18,406 nt of DNA from an uncultured Selenomonadaceae bacterium (GTDB taxonomy: Bacteria; Bacillota; Negativicutes; Selenomonadales; Selenomonadaceae). Below are positions 1-6,549 of this stretch, piece after piece. The stretch covers positions 1 to 18,406 of the forward strand of contig CAJTSO010000041.1 of the NCBI GenBank assembly GCA_910579115.1. The letters are read 5' to 3'. Both the position numbers and the translations under genes were made by a program. How positions within the stretch are numbered: position 1 is the first letter of the stretch; every line of letters starts with the position of its first letter. The notes under the pieces were generated by a model that saw nothing but the letters and a program-made list of their open reading frames with translations, was not told where the DNA came from and made no database searches.

Positions 1-2
1 AG

Positions 3-110
3 ATTGAAATGCTCAAGGAACTGGTTCGGGATGGAATATTGACGATCAAGGATGCAGCAAAGCGAGCCGGTCTTTCCGAAGAATTATTCAGGAAACAGGC
101 GATGCTTTAA
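3..110 (+). CDS. 3' end of a small Rpn-like (PD-(D/E)XK nuclease/transposase family) protein, 5' truncated by window
   Basis: An open frame runs from the window edge to TAA at 108-110 and encodes 35 residues ending in KDAAKRAGLSEELFRKQ followed by AML. A short helix of the form D-G-x-L-T-I-K-D-A-A-K-R-A-G-L-S is typical of the C-terminal tail of Rpn family (PD-(D/E)XK nuclease-type putative transposase) proteins common in Firmicutes. The catalytic part lies outside the window, so the family call rests only on the tail. It is read in the same direction as the polysaccharide operon but is separated from it by over 1 kb of degraded sequence and terminator-like hairpins, so it is probably unrelated in function. 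Confidence 0.5.
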   Translation: MEMLKELVRDGILTIKDAAKRAGLSEELFRKQAML

Positions 111-144
111 CAAAAGTGAGATAAGAAAATTTTTATATCATATA

Positions 145-171
145 ACAGGAATCTGCTTTGCAGGCTCCTGT
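145..171. other. Imperfect hairpin downstream of the Rpn-like gene
   Basis: Positions 145-156 pair with 160-171 around a TTT loop. There is one A-C mismatch and one G-U pair in a 12-position stem. No T-run follows, so this is not a classic terminator by itself. It sits 35 nt after the stop codon and just before the terminator-like hairpin at 184-221. Confidence 0.45.
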
Positions 172-183
172 CAGACTGTAGAC

Positions 184-221
184 AAAGGCCACTGCTTCAT
201 CCATAGAAAGCAGTGGCTTTT
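184..221 (+). terminator. Rho-independent terminator after the Rpn-like gene
   Basis: The arm GCCACTGCTT (188-197) pairs perfectly with AAGCAGTGGC (208-217) across a 10-nt loop and is followed by TTTTCCTATTT. The stem can extend by A/T pairs to 184 and 221. Position and T-rich tail suit termination of the gene ending at 110. The A-rich left flank is short, so termination on the minus strand is less likely. Confidence 0.65.
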
Positions 222-286
222 CCTATTTCCCGCACAGAAAAATGAAGGGGGCAATGAGCCATCCCATTTCTAATGGGGAGTAGAGT

Positions 287-323
287 CCATCTACTTCCTC
301 TTATATGAAGCTGAAGTAGATGG
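287..323. other. Perfect 11-bp hairpin
   Basis: CCATCTACTTC (287-297) is the exact reverse complement of GAAGTAGATGG (313-323). The 15-nt loop can form three more pairs (300-302 with 308-310). No T-run follows. It lies inside the putative pseudogene at 254-548 and is only 11 nt from the next hairpin. Confidence 0.5.
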
Positions 324-334
324 CACGGTCTATA

Positions 335-359
335 TCCCACAAGATATGATCTTGCGGGA
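335..359. other. Near-perfect 11-position hairpin with 3-nt loop
   Basis: TCCCACAAGAT (335-345) pairs with ATCTTGCGGGA (349-359) with a single A-C mismatch and an ATG loop. It is adjacent to the hairpin at 287-323 and is not followed by a T-run. Confidence 0.45.
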
Positions 360-492
360 CGAAGTCTTCCAGTGTGATAAACCGGAGCCGCTGTTGGATG
401 GTCCTGTCTTTTTTTCGATACAGTGCAAATCACCCCTGTCTGCGGCTGTTATACCACGGATAGGATGATTTATGTTGTTTGTCTACAGGTTG

Positions 493-522
493 AGGACGTT
501 TCTTTTACGAAGCGTCCTTTTT
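493..522 (+). terminator. Rho-independent terminator-like hairpin
   Basis: AGGACGTTTC (493-502) pairs with GAAGCGTCCT (509-518), with one G-U pair and a 6-nt loop, and runs into TTTTT ending at 522. It would terminate plus-strand transcription across 250-490 and insulate the operon leader. It overlaps the last codons of the putative pseudogene ending at 548. Confidence 0.6.
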
Positions 523-600
523 ATGTGCGCAAAAGCCAGTTTATATGATTTTGATTTTCATCTTTTGCGGCGAGCTTCAAATGTATTTTTGCGCGGATGA

Positions 601-720
601 TTAGTCTTTGACGAGCCATCCGCCGTTTTTTGGAGCCGACGCGCTCCAGCCGCTCCGTGTCAAATAGTTGTTTGATGTTTCTCTGTACCGCGCTTCGCGA
701 GAAAGTTTTCGTATAAAAAA
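601..720 (-). pseudogene. Remnant of a C-terminal winged-helix segment (Fic/AlbA-regulator-like)
   Basis: On the minus strand one frame reads SRSAVQRNIKQLFDTERLER followed by VGSKK. The continuation NGGWLVKD with stop TAA (601-603) is in another frame. Removing one A from the A6 run (T6 at 626-631 on the plus strand) joins them into a tail of the form RLERVGS-K-NGGWLVKD. That pattern is seen at the C-terminal winged helix of Fic-domain proteins and AlbA-type ATP-binding regulators. Upstream of about 720 the frame degenerates with no recognisable domain. It is a gene relic, or a homopolymer sequencing error affecting the end of a deleted gene. Confidence 0.45.
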
Positions 721-831
721 GATGAAGGCGGTTTGCACAATAAAACTGAACGCTGGATTGAAAATAAAAGCTCCAAAATATATGTGACAATAAATTGAAA
801 CATCAGAAAACATATTAAATTTTTATAGTTA

Positions 832-862
832 TTTTTCGTAAAAGAAGACCATTTACGAAAAA
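832..862. repeat. Perfect inverted repeat TTTTTCGTAAA / TTTACGAAAAA
   Basis: Two 11-bp arms (832-842 and 852-862) are exact reverse complements, separated by 9 nt. The A/T-rich outer parts and CGTAAA...TTTACG core could be a regulator operator (a dyad) or a bidirectional terminator. It lies just downstream of a TATAGT (824-829) but no good -35 box is visible at proper spacing. No intact regulator gene is nearby. Confidence 0.5.
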
Positions 863-877
863 GCATCCTCTGACTCA

Positions 878-1015
878 ATGGCGTTGCGGGATTGCGGGCT
901 TTTTACTTTTGGTGGAAATGAAGCAGTAAATCAAGCCGAAAATCAAGCTGAAAAGCGCGAAAAAATGGTGAAAAAAACGAAAAAAGCGGCGAGAAAAAGC
1001 GCACGTTTATACTAA
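878..1015 (+). CDS. Possible 45-residue basic peptide, or a gene remnant
   Basis: An open frame from ATG 878 to TAA 1013-1015 encodes a peptide beginning MALRDCGLFTFGGNEAVNQA. It ends with a lysine/arginine-rich stretch (KREKMVKKTKKAARKSARLY). The frame is open back to 842, just after a TAA. No convincing ribosome-binding site precedes the ATG. The acidic/polar middle and strongly basic end look more protein-like than random, but I recognise no family and composition bias (A-rich runs) could create the pattern by chance. Confidence 0.18.
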   Translation: MALRDCGLFTFGGNEAVNQAENQAEKREKMVKKTKKAARKSARLY

Positions 1016-1285
1016 AGATAACCCGCGCTTGGGAAGCTGTTTTGAGATTTAAGCCACGCCAAAAGGAAAAGGTTAGCGTGGGAAATACCGCAGCCAGGGA
1101 GCAAGCGTAAAACCAGCGCCGCCTGGTGCGGGCAGGCTTACCGCTCAAAAGGCGTTTAGCCGCGCGAGTGCTTTTATACTCCGCAGCTGCGTATCCCCGG
1201 AATCCTACCGAGCGTTTGCCGTGCGAGCGCTTTTATACGACTACAAAGCTCTAAAGGACTATCGGATAACAAAGGAGAAGCGCAA
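1016..1285 (+). other. Operon leader without a recognisable gene
   Basis: This 270-nt stretch before the first glycosyltransferase contains a weak stem CCACGC (1054-1059) with GCGTGG (1076-1081), a small stem ACCAG (1112-1116) with CTGGT (1123-1127), and the duplicated 27-bp motif described separately. It ends in the ribosome-binding site AAAGGAG (1271-1277). No clear promoter with both boxes, no riboswitch consensus and no JUMPstart/ops sequence were found by eye. The operon promoter could lie here or upstream. Confidence 0.4.
1152..1238 (+). repeat. Imperfect direct repeat (two ~27-bp copies, 60 nt apart) ending in TTTTATAC
   Basis: Copy A (1152-1179) and copy B (1212-1238) match at 25 of 27 positions apart from one extra A in copy A. 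Both begin GCGTTT, contain GCCG.GCGAG and end GCTTTTATAC. A looser third relative (GCGCACGTTTATACT) ends at 1013. Each copy contains a TATAC(T/G) resembling a -10 box, but no -35 box is properly spaced. They may be regulator-binding sites, a duplicated promoter segment or a dispersed genomic repeat. Confidence 0.5.
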
Positions 1286-2140
1286 ATGACCAAGCCCTGT
1301 CCCGGCGGCGATACCGGCAGGATATACGACATAGCCTTTGTTATCCTGACGTGGAACTCCGAAAAATACATAGACGATTGCTTAAAGTCATTACAAAGCT
1401 TTCGCAAATTGCGCGTATGTATCTGCGTCGTCGACAACGGCTCCACCGATGATACCCACCGCATTTTACAAAGCTACAGCAGCGTTCCATCTCTATGTAT
1501 GCAGGTGGTTTTACTGGACGGCAACTACGGAACGACGGTCAGCCGCAATAAAGGTATCCGCCTCGTTCGGGACAAAGCTGAATACCTGTGCATACTGGAT
1601 TCGGATACCATCGTAAACGAAGCCGCCTTTCTTCAAATGATCGCCACGCTCCGGCAGGACCAGCGAAACGGCATCGTCGGCCCCGTCCTGCAAAGCCTGG
1701 ACGGCTCCATCCAGCAATCCGGCCGCAACCTTCCCACGCTGACGGTCAAGCTCTTAAAGGGTATGCCGGTAAGATTCCTGCAAGAAAGGGGAGAGCGGCT
1801 GGAAAAAATAGCCATATCCCCCGACAGAGCCACAAGGGTCGGCTACCTCATGTCGGCGTGCTGGCTGCTTCCTATGGGTGTGGTACGGGACCTTGGCTAT
1901 CTGGATGAAGAAATATTTTACGCCCCCGAGGACGTGGAATATTGCCTGCGGGCCTGGAGCAAGGGATACAGAGCGCTGCTAGAGCCGAGGGCGGCCATCG
2001 TCCACGCGTGGCAGCGATTATCAAAGAAAAAGCTGTTTAGCAGACACAACTACGAGCATATAAAAGGCCTGTGCTACTTATTCAGGAAGTACGGCTATTG
2101 CTTCAGCCGGGAAAAGTTTGAAAGGCTGATGAATGCCTGA
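1286..2140 (+). CDS. Family 2 glycosyltransferase (rhamnosyltransferase-like)
   Basis: This 284-residue cytoplasmic GT-A enzyme would transfer a sugar from a nucleotide donor to the growing glycan. The family 2 fold is visible as the opening strand DIAFVILTWNSEKYIDDCL, VVDNGSTDD at 48-56, the metal-binding D-x-D in ILDSDT at 103-108, and the late motif FYAPEDVEYCLRAWSKGY (211-228), whose E-D pair is the usual catalytic-base region. The motif pattern resembles the WbbL/RfbF-type rhamnosyltransferase branch, which suits the D-rhamnose genes downstream, but donor and linkage cannot be read from sequence. The start at ATG 1286 is supported by AAAGGAG at 1271-1277. It is the first gene of the operon; 35 nt separate it from the next gene. 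Confidence 0.9.
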   Translation: MTKPCPGGDTGRIYDIAFVILTWNSEKYIDDCLKSLQSFRKLRVCICVVDNGSTDDTHRILQSYSSVPSLCMQVVLLDGNYGTTVSRNKGIRLVRDKAEYLCILDSDTIVNEAAFLQMIATLRQDQRNGIVGPVLQSLDGSIQQSGRNLPTLTVKLLKGMPVRFLQERGERLEKIAISPDRATRVGYLMSACWLLPMGVVRDLGYLDEEIFYAPEDVEYCLRAWSKGYRALLEPRAAIVHAWQRLSKKKLFSRHNYEHIKGLCYLFRKYGYCFSREKFERLMNA

Positions 2141-2175
2141 CTGGCGCTTCTGCGCGGCCAAAGATTCGAGGATTC

Positions 2176-3336
2176 ATGGTAAAGGTATTGCAGGTATTGA
2201 CCACCCTCAACGTATGCGGCGGCATAGAAAATTTCGTCATGAACTATTATCGGGCAATCGACCGGTCGAAGGTTCAATTTGATTTTTTAATACATAAGCT
2301 AAACCTGCACGGCGACAACTTCAAAGCGGAAGCAGAAGCGCTGGGTGCGGCGGTCTACCAGACGCCGCCGTTTACCGTGCGCAATCTCCCTTCGGTATTT
2401 CAGACGCTTGACTCCTTTTACCGCCAAAATTCCGATTACGATATTGTTCACTGTCATATAGCAAACGGAGCGGCGTTTCATTTCTTTTACGCGCCAAAAA
2501 CCGCCGTTAAAATCCTGCACAGCCATCAGCCGGCTGCCGCGGATAAACGATTTAACGCCGCGAGAGACTTTCTTTTGCTAAAGGCCGCCGACAAAATGGC
2601 CGACGTCCGTTGGGCCGGTTCATTGGCCTCCGGAGAATTTCTCTTTAGCAGGCGGCCTTTTGCGGTTATAAACGACGCAATCGACGCGCCAAAATTTCAA
2701 GGGGCGAAAAAATACGGCGCCGAAATACGGCGGGAGTTAAACGCCGACGGCAGGTATATCATCGGTCATATCGGGCGGCTGGCTCCGGTAAAAAACCACA
2801 AATTTCTCCTGGCAATCGTAGACAAGCTGCGCCGCACCATACCAAACGTATTATTGTGCCTTATCGGCGAGGGAGAACTGAGGGACAACCTATTAAGCGA
2901 GATAAATACAAGAGGTCTTGCGGAGAATGTGCGACTGCTTGCGCCGTGCAGAGACGTTTATAAATATTACGGAGCCTTCGATATTTTTCTTCTGCCGTCC
3001 CTCTTCGAGGGCTTCGGCCTGGTGGCGGTAGAAGCGCAGTACGCGGGGGTTCCCGTCCTGGCCAGTCAGGACAGAGTTCCGCCGGAGGCCAAAATCAGCG
3101 ATCTATTGGAATATCTCCCCCTGGAAAGGGGCGCGGACGCCTGGGCAGAAAAAATATCAGCCATGCGAAACAAGCGCATCGATTCCACTGTCTACAGCGA
3201 TAAATACGATATACGGGTTCAAGGGAAAGCCCTTGAACAAAGATATTTAGAATTGAGCCAAAAGAATGAGTCTAAAGGATCAGCCCCTGATCAGCGTCAT
3301 AATCCCCTGCTTCAATCTATCGGCGGTCATCGGTAA
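2176..3336 (+). CDS. Family 4 glycosyltransferase (GT-B), with a C-terminal tail overlapping the next gene
   Basis: This is a 386-residue retaining GT-B glycosyltransferase. The N-terminal acceptor domain opens VKVLQVLTTLNVCGGIENFV with the glycine loop typical of EpsF/WbaZ-like GT4 enzymes, and HCHIA appears at 92-96. The nucleotide-sugar domain shows GHIGRLAPVKNH at 197-208 (conserved R and K for the donor phosphates) and E-x7-E in EGFGLVAVEA at 278-287. The start ATG 2176 follows CGAGGA. The final 24 residues (363-386) are encoded in the 71-nt overlap with the following glycosyltransferase and have no conserved motifs, suggesting that an earlier stop codon was lost. Donor specificity is unknown. 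Confidence 0.9.
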   Translation: MVKVLQVLTTLNVCGGIENFVMNYYRAIDRSKVQFDFLIHKLNLHGDNFKAEAEALGAAVYQTPPFTVRNLPSVFQTLDSFYRQNSDYDIVHCHIANGAAFHFFYAPKTAVKILHSHQPAAADKRFNAARDFLLLKAADKMADVRWAGSLASGEFLFSRRPFAVINDAIDAPKFQGAKKYGAEIRRELNADGRYIIGHIGRLAPVKNHKFLLAIVDKLRRTIPNVLLCLIGEGELRDNLLSEINTRGLAENVRLLAPCRDVYKYYGAFDIFLLPSLFEGFGLVAVEAQYAGVPVLASQDRVPPEAKISDLLEYLPLERGADAWAEKISAMRNKRIDSTVYSDKYDIRVQGKALEQRYLELSQKNESKGSAPDQRHNPLLQSIGGHR

Positions 3337-4351
3337 ATGTATCGAAAGCGTCCTCGCCCAAACCTATAAAAATATCGAAATCATCGTCGTAAACGACGGC
3401 TCCACCGACGCCAGCCCGCAAAAAATAGCCGCTTACGCGGCTAAGGATAAACGCATTATTACCATAAACCGCCAAAACGGCGGCGTGGGCGCGGCCTACA
3501 ATACAGGGCTAAGCGTAGCCAAAGGAAGCTACATCCATATCATCGACGGCGACAACTACCTGGACGAGGACTTTCTGGCGGTCATGCTTGACTCCATAAA
3601 GCAATACGACTGCGACGTCGCCATGTGCGATTATTACCTGGATCGCTACGCTGCCGGACGATATAAACGGATCGGCTATCTGCGGTATAAACCCGATTTT
3701 ATGCCTAACAAAACCGAGCTGGCCCGAAAAGCCTTCGATTTGTATACGGCGCTCATCCTGCAATCCCCCTGCAATAAGCTCTACCGGGCGGAAATAATAA
3801 AAAACCAGCGTTTTGACGAGGACCGCGCCTACACGCTGGTGGTGGACAGCGATTTTAACGTCCGGCTGCTGGGTAAGCTCAACAGCGCCGCCACGCTGGG
3901 AAAGCCCCTCGTTCACTACGTTCAATACGACCCCGCCTTTAGAAAGCAGATAACCTTAAATTGGCAATACCGCTACGACAGCAGCGCCGTCCACTGTGAA
4001 GTAAGAATGAAAAGACTTTTTCAAAATTATTACAGGAATACGGGCGGAGTCTTTTCCGACAAGCTGAATATAAGACTGAACAACTACTTTGTCGGCCGGT
4101 TCTTAAAAATAGCGCAAATCCTGGCGCTTGATCCGCTTTTGTCCCGAGAGGCAAAGCTGCGGGAATTCCGCCGCTTTAAGACCGTTTTTCAATCGGTCTT
4201 AAAGGACGGCGAAGCTACCCATCCGCCGTATAAAATCCTGACCTGTTTAATCCAAAAAGAACAGCTGAAACTTTTGAAGCTCATCTATTTTTCCCTCGGC
4301 CTTTGCGCAGATTATTTTCCCCAACTGATAAAAATGACGAAAGCCAGGTAA
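3266..4351 (+). CDS. Family 2 glycosyltransferase (EpsJ/CpsJ-like)
   Basis: This is a 361-residue GT-A enzyme. It begins MSLKDQPLISVIIPCFNLSA, carries NDGSTD at 43-48, the donor-loop element NRQNGGVGAAYNTGL (68-82), and D-G-D (94-96) in IIDGDNYLDEDF as the metal-binding D-x-D. The C-terminal ~200 residues are variable and presumably bind the acceptor. The start codon lies 71 nt inside the preceding GT4 gene with no strong ribosome-binding site (only GAG about 10 nt upstream), so translation is likely coupled to the upstream gene. The start is supported because the conserved first strand begins at residue 9. Six nucleotides separate its stop from the chosen wzm ATG. Confidence 0.9.
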   Translation: MSLKDQPLISVIIPCFNLSAVIGKCIESVLAQTYKNIEIIVVNDGSTDASPQKIAAYAAKDKRIITINRQNGGVGAAYNTGLSVAKGSYIHIIDGDNYLDEDFLAVMLDSIKQYDCDVAMCDYYLDRYAAGRYKRIGYLRYKPDFMPNKTELARKAFDLYTALILQSPCNKLYRAEIIKNQRFDEDRAYTLVVDSDFNVRLLGKLNSAATLGKPLVHYVQYDPAFRKQITLNWQYRYDSSAVHCEVRMKRLFQNYYRNTGGVFSDKLNIRLNNYFVGRFLKIAQILALDPLLSREAKLREFRRFKTVFQSVLKDGEATHPPYKILTCLIQKEQLKLLKLIYFSLGLCADYFPQLIKMTKAR

Positions 4352-4357
4352 CCCTTG

Positions 4358-5158
4358 ATGCCATCAATAGTAAGCTTTGTAAAAAATATCTACCGCTCCC
4401 GGCGAACCCTTTTTAATTTGGCTAAAAACGACTTAAAGGAGCGCTACTCCGGCTCGGTATTGGGCCTGGCCTGGTCCATACTCCAGCCCCTGTTTACGAT
4501 CTGCGTCATGTGGTTCGTTTTCAGCTTCGGCTTCCGCGCCGTGCCCATCGACGACGCGCCCTTTATCCTCTGGCTCTCAGCCGGCATGATCCCCTGGTTC
4601 TTTCTCTCGGACGCGCTGATCAGCATGAGCGGCTGCATCGTGGAAAAATCCTTCCTCGTGAAAAAGGTGGTCTTTAACATATCGCTGCTGCCCATAGTGA
4701 AGATAACGTCCCTTATATTTATCCACCTGTTTTTTATCGGGCTGCTCATTGGGATGTTCGCCGTATACGGCCGATACCCTTCGCCTGTATATCTTCAGGT
4801 CGCCTATTACCTGTTCGCCGCCGTCTGCTTCAATGTGGCGCTGTCGTACATCACCGCTTCGCTGGTGGTATTCTCCCGGGACTTCGGCCAGATGATCGGC
4901 ATTATCACCCAATTTTTATTTTGGGCCACCCCGATATTCTGGAACATAACCCTGATCCCGGAACGCTACCAATGGATATTTAAACTGAATCCTTACCATT
5001 ACATCGTCGGCGGATACAGGGACTCCCTTATTTACGGAAAATACTTTTGGCAAAATCCCCGGGAAGCAATCATATTTTGGCTTATCACCTTAGCCATCGG
5101 GTATATTGGTATAAATTTGTTCAGAAAATTGCGGCCCCATTTCGCCGACGTGCTATAA
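4358..5158 (+). CDS. wzm: ABC-2 type polysaccharide/O-antigen export permease Wzm
   Basis: This 266-residue inner-membrane subunit forms the export channel for a lipid-linked glycan with Wzt. Family hallmarks are the N-terminal FNLAKNDLKERYSGSVLGLA amphipathic/gate segment, about six hydrophobic spans (roughly 42-60, 66-86, 112-136, 148-172, 178-197, 236-254), FWATPIFWN, and the conserved NPYHYIVGGYRD near 211-222. The length matches the TagG/Wzm/KpsM-like family. ATG 4358 is preferred over the adjacent TTG 4355; AGG lies 9-10 nt upstream. The gene sits between glycosyltransferases and its ATPase partner, 22 nt upstream of wzt, as in known ABC-dependent O-antigen loci. Confidence 0.93.
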   Translation: MPSIVSFVKNIYRSRRTLFNLAKNDLKERYSGSVLGLAWSILQPLFTICVMWFVFSFGFRAVPIDDAPFILWLSAGMIPWFFLSDALISMSGCIVEKSFLVKKVVFNISLLPIVKITSLIFIHLFFIGLLIGMFAVYGRYPSPVYLQVAYYLFAAVCFNVALSYITASLVVFSRDFGQMIGIITQFLFWATPIFWNITLIPERYQWIFKLNPYHYIVGGYRDSLIYGKYFWQNPREAIIFWLITLAIGYIGINLFRKLRPHFADVL

Positions 5159-5180
5159 GACGTACTACAAGAGGTCGACT

Positions 5181-6491
5181 ATGGAAGAAATAGCTATCAG
5201 GATAAACTCCTTGTCAAAAATATATAAGCTGTACGACAGGCCGATAGACCGCTTAAAGGAAACCCTGTCGCCGCGCCATAAAAGCTATCATAAAGACTTC
5301 TACGCGCTGAATGATATAAGCCTGACGATAAAAAAGGGCGAAACGGTAGGCGTCATCGGCAAAAACGGCGCTGGCAAATCAACGCTCCTGAAGATAATCA
5401 CCGGCGTGCTTTCGCCCAGCGCCGGCTCAGTCGAGATAAACGGCCGCATTTCGTCGCTCCTGGAGCTGGGCGCGGGCTTTAACCCCGAATATACGGGCAT
5501 AGAAAATATTTACCTGAACGGGACAATCATGGGGCTGAGCAAAGAAGAAACCGACGCCCGCCTGGACGACATTTTGGCCTTCGCCGATATAGGCGACTTC
5601 GCCTATCAGCCCGTAAAGACCTATAGCAGCGGAATGTACGTCAGGCTGGCCTTTTCCGTCGCCATAAACGTAAAGCCCGACATCTTGATAGTAGACGAAG
5701 CCCTGGCCGTCGGCGACGCGAGATTTCAGCTGAAATGCCTGGCGAAGATAAAAGAGCTTAAAGAACAGGGAGTTACTATCCTGCTTGTAAGCCACAGTAT
5801 AGAAATGTTAAAAAGCTTTACTGATAAAGCCGTTTTATTGGATAAAGGAAAATTTTTGAAGGAAGGCGATCCTGTCTCAATTGGACTGGAATATTACCGG
5901 CTGTTATATGGAGATGAAGTAGAAAAACCTTTAGTGGAAAAACCATTAAGTGAAAACCCGAAGCCGCCTGAAAAATCAAACGAAGGAACCAACTCCGTAA
6001 TATACCCCGATATAAGTAAATCCTTCGGCAAAGGCGGCGCCCAGATAGATAAAATCATCATAAAAGGCGCCGAAAACGGAAACGTTGTTTATTCAAATTC
6101 TAAAATAGAAATAGAGATATATTACACGATCGATCCGGAGAAACTCAAAGAATTCCAATATATAAGTAATTGTAAAGATACTTTTTTATTTGGATTGCGG
6201 ATGGAAAACGGCGGCGGAATAGTAATTACCGATTTTCATTCCGATACTACACCCGGCTTTCGTAACACCAGTTATACGAAAAGCGAAAGTATAGCGTTAA
6301 GGTATTCGATAAATATCCCCAACCTCGCTTCGGGCGACTATTGGTTCTCGCCCGAGCTGGCTCTCGGCGAACGGGAAAATTATGTGGTACTGCTGGAGTA
6401 CGTCTATCTGTTTTCGTTAAAGGTTACAAGTTCAACGGAAAAGCTCTATTTGGGGCTAATGAAAATGGATTTTGATATGCAAATCATTTAA
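5181..6491 (+). CDS. wzt: ABC transporter ATPase Wzt with C-terminal glycan-binding domain
   Basis: This is a 436-residue cytoplasmic ATPase powering Wzm. Walker A is GKNGAGKST (60-68), the signature is YSSGM (148-152), Walker B is ILIVDE (168-173) and the H-loop is His205. The GRISSLLELGAGFNPEYTG segment (88-106) is characteristic of the polysaccharide-export subfamily. After the nucleotide-binding domain come a proline/lysine-rich linker (about 245-275) and a beta-rich domain (about 280-436) matching the position and size of the Wzt carbohydrate-binding domain, which in E. coli O9a/O8 recognises the finished, capped chain end. The start ATG follows AGAGG. Base composition falls abruptly at about 5760, between the ATPase core and the linker, suggesting that the binding domain was acquired by recombination. 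Confidence 0.93.
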   Translation: MEEIAIRINSLSKIYKLYDRPIDRLKETLSPRHKSYHKDFYALNDISLTIKKGETVGVIGKNGAGKSTLLKIITGVLSPSAGSVEINGRISSLLELGAGFNPEYTGIENIYLNGTIMGLSKEETDARLDDILAFADIGDFAYQPVKTYSSGMYVRLAFSVAINVKPDILIVDEALAVGDARFQLKCLAKIKELKEQGVTILLVSHSIEMLKSFTDKAVLLDKGKFLKEGDPVSIGLEYYRLLYGDEVEKPLVEKPLSENPKPPEKSNEGTNSVIYPDISKSFGKGGAQIDKIIIKGAENGNVVYSNSKIEIEIYYTIDPEKLKEFQYISNCKDTFLFGLRMENGGGIVITDFHSDTTPGFRNTSYTKSESIALRYSINIPNLASGDYWFSPELALGERENYVVLLEYVYLFSLKVTSSTEKLYLGLMKMDFDMQII

Positions 6492-6522
6492 GAAAACGCT
6501 TTATTTTTAACCGGGGTAAAAC

Positions 6523-6544
6523 CCGGCGCAAGACGGCGGTTTTT
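6523..6544 (+). terminator. Probable terminator after wzt
   Basis: CCGGCG (6523-6528) pairs with CGGCGG (6534-6539) with one G-G mismatch and a 5-nt loop, followed directly by TTTTT (6540-6544). A competing stem CCGGG (6511-6515) with CCCGG (6522-6526) overlaps it. It would end the first transcription unit about 30 nt after the wzt stop. Confidence 0.4.
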
Positions 6545-6549
6545 CTTGC

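Larger units (their letters stand above)
254..548 (+). pseudogene. Remnant of an unrecognised ~98-residue protein, apparently frameshifted twice
   Basis: A ribosome-binding-like GAAGGGGGC precedes ATG at 254. That frame stops at TAG 281-283, but a neighbouring frame continues from about 278 with protein-like sequence (ESIYFLLYEAEVDGTVYIPQ, then DMILRDEVFQCDKPEPLLDG). After a run of seven T (409-415) the sense-looking sequence moves to the -1 frame (FDTVQITPVCGCYTTDRMIY, then VVCLQVEDV) and ends at TGA 546-548. Two single-base shifts would restore one protein. I do not recognise the family. Against a coding reading, two strong hairpins and a terminator-like structure lie inside it, so a structured RNA is an alternative. 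Confidence 0.35.

Noticed and set aside
903..1148. 81-residue minus-strand frame (Phe-rich)
   Set aside because: The Phe-rich stretch simply reads A-rich plus-strand DNA backwards. No ribosome-binding site and no domain.
1040..1150. Possible cyclic-di-GMP or cobalamin-type riboswitch in the operon leader
   Set aside because: Only short stems are present. The conserved GEMM or cobalamin core sequences could not be found.
1152..1238. CRISPR array
   Set aside because: Only two imperfect copies, one 33-nt interval and no cas genes. Better described as a duplicated leader element.
1588..1908. 106-residue alternative frame within the first GT2 gene
   Set aside because: It lies fully inside a well-supported glycosyltransferase, has no family motifs and is Arg/Pro-rich as expected of an off-frame reading of GC-rich coding DNA.
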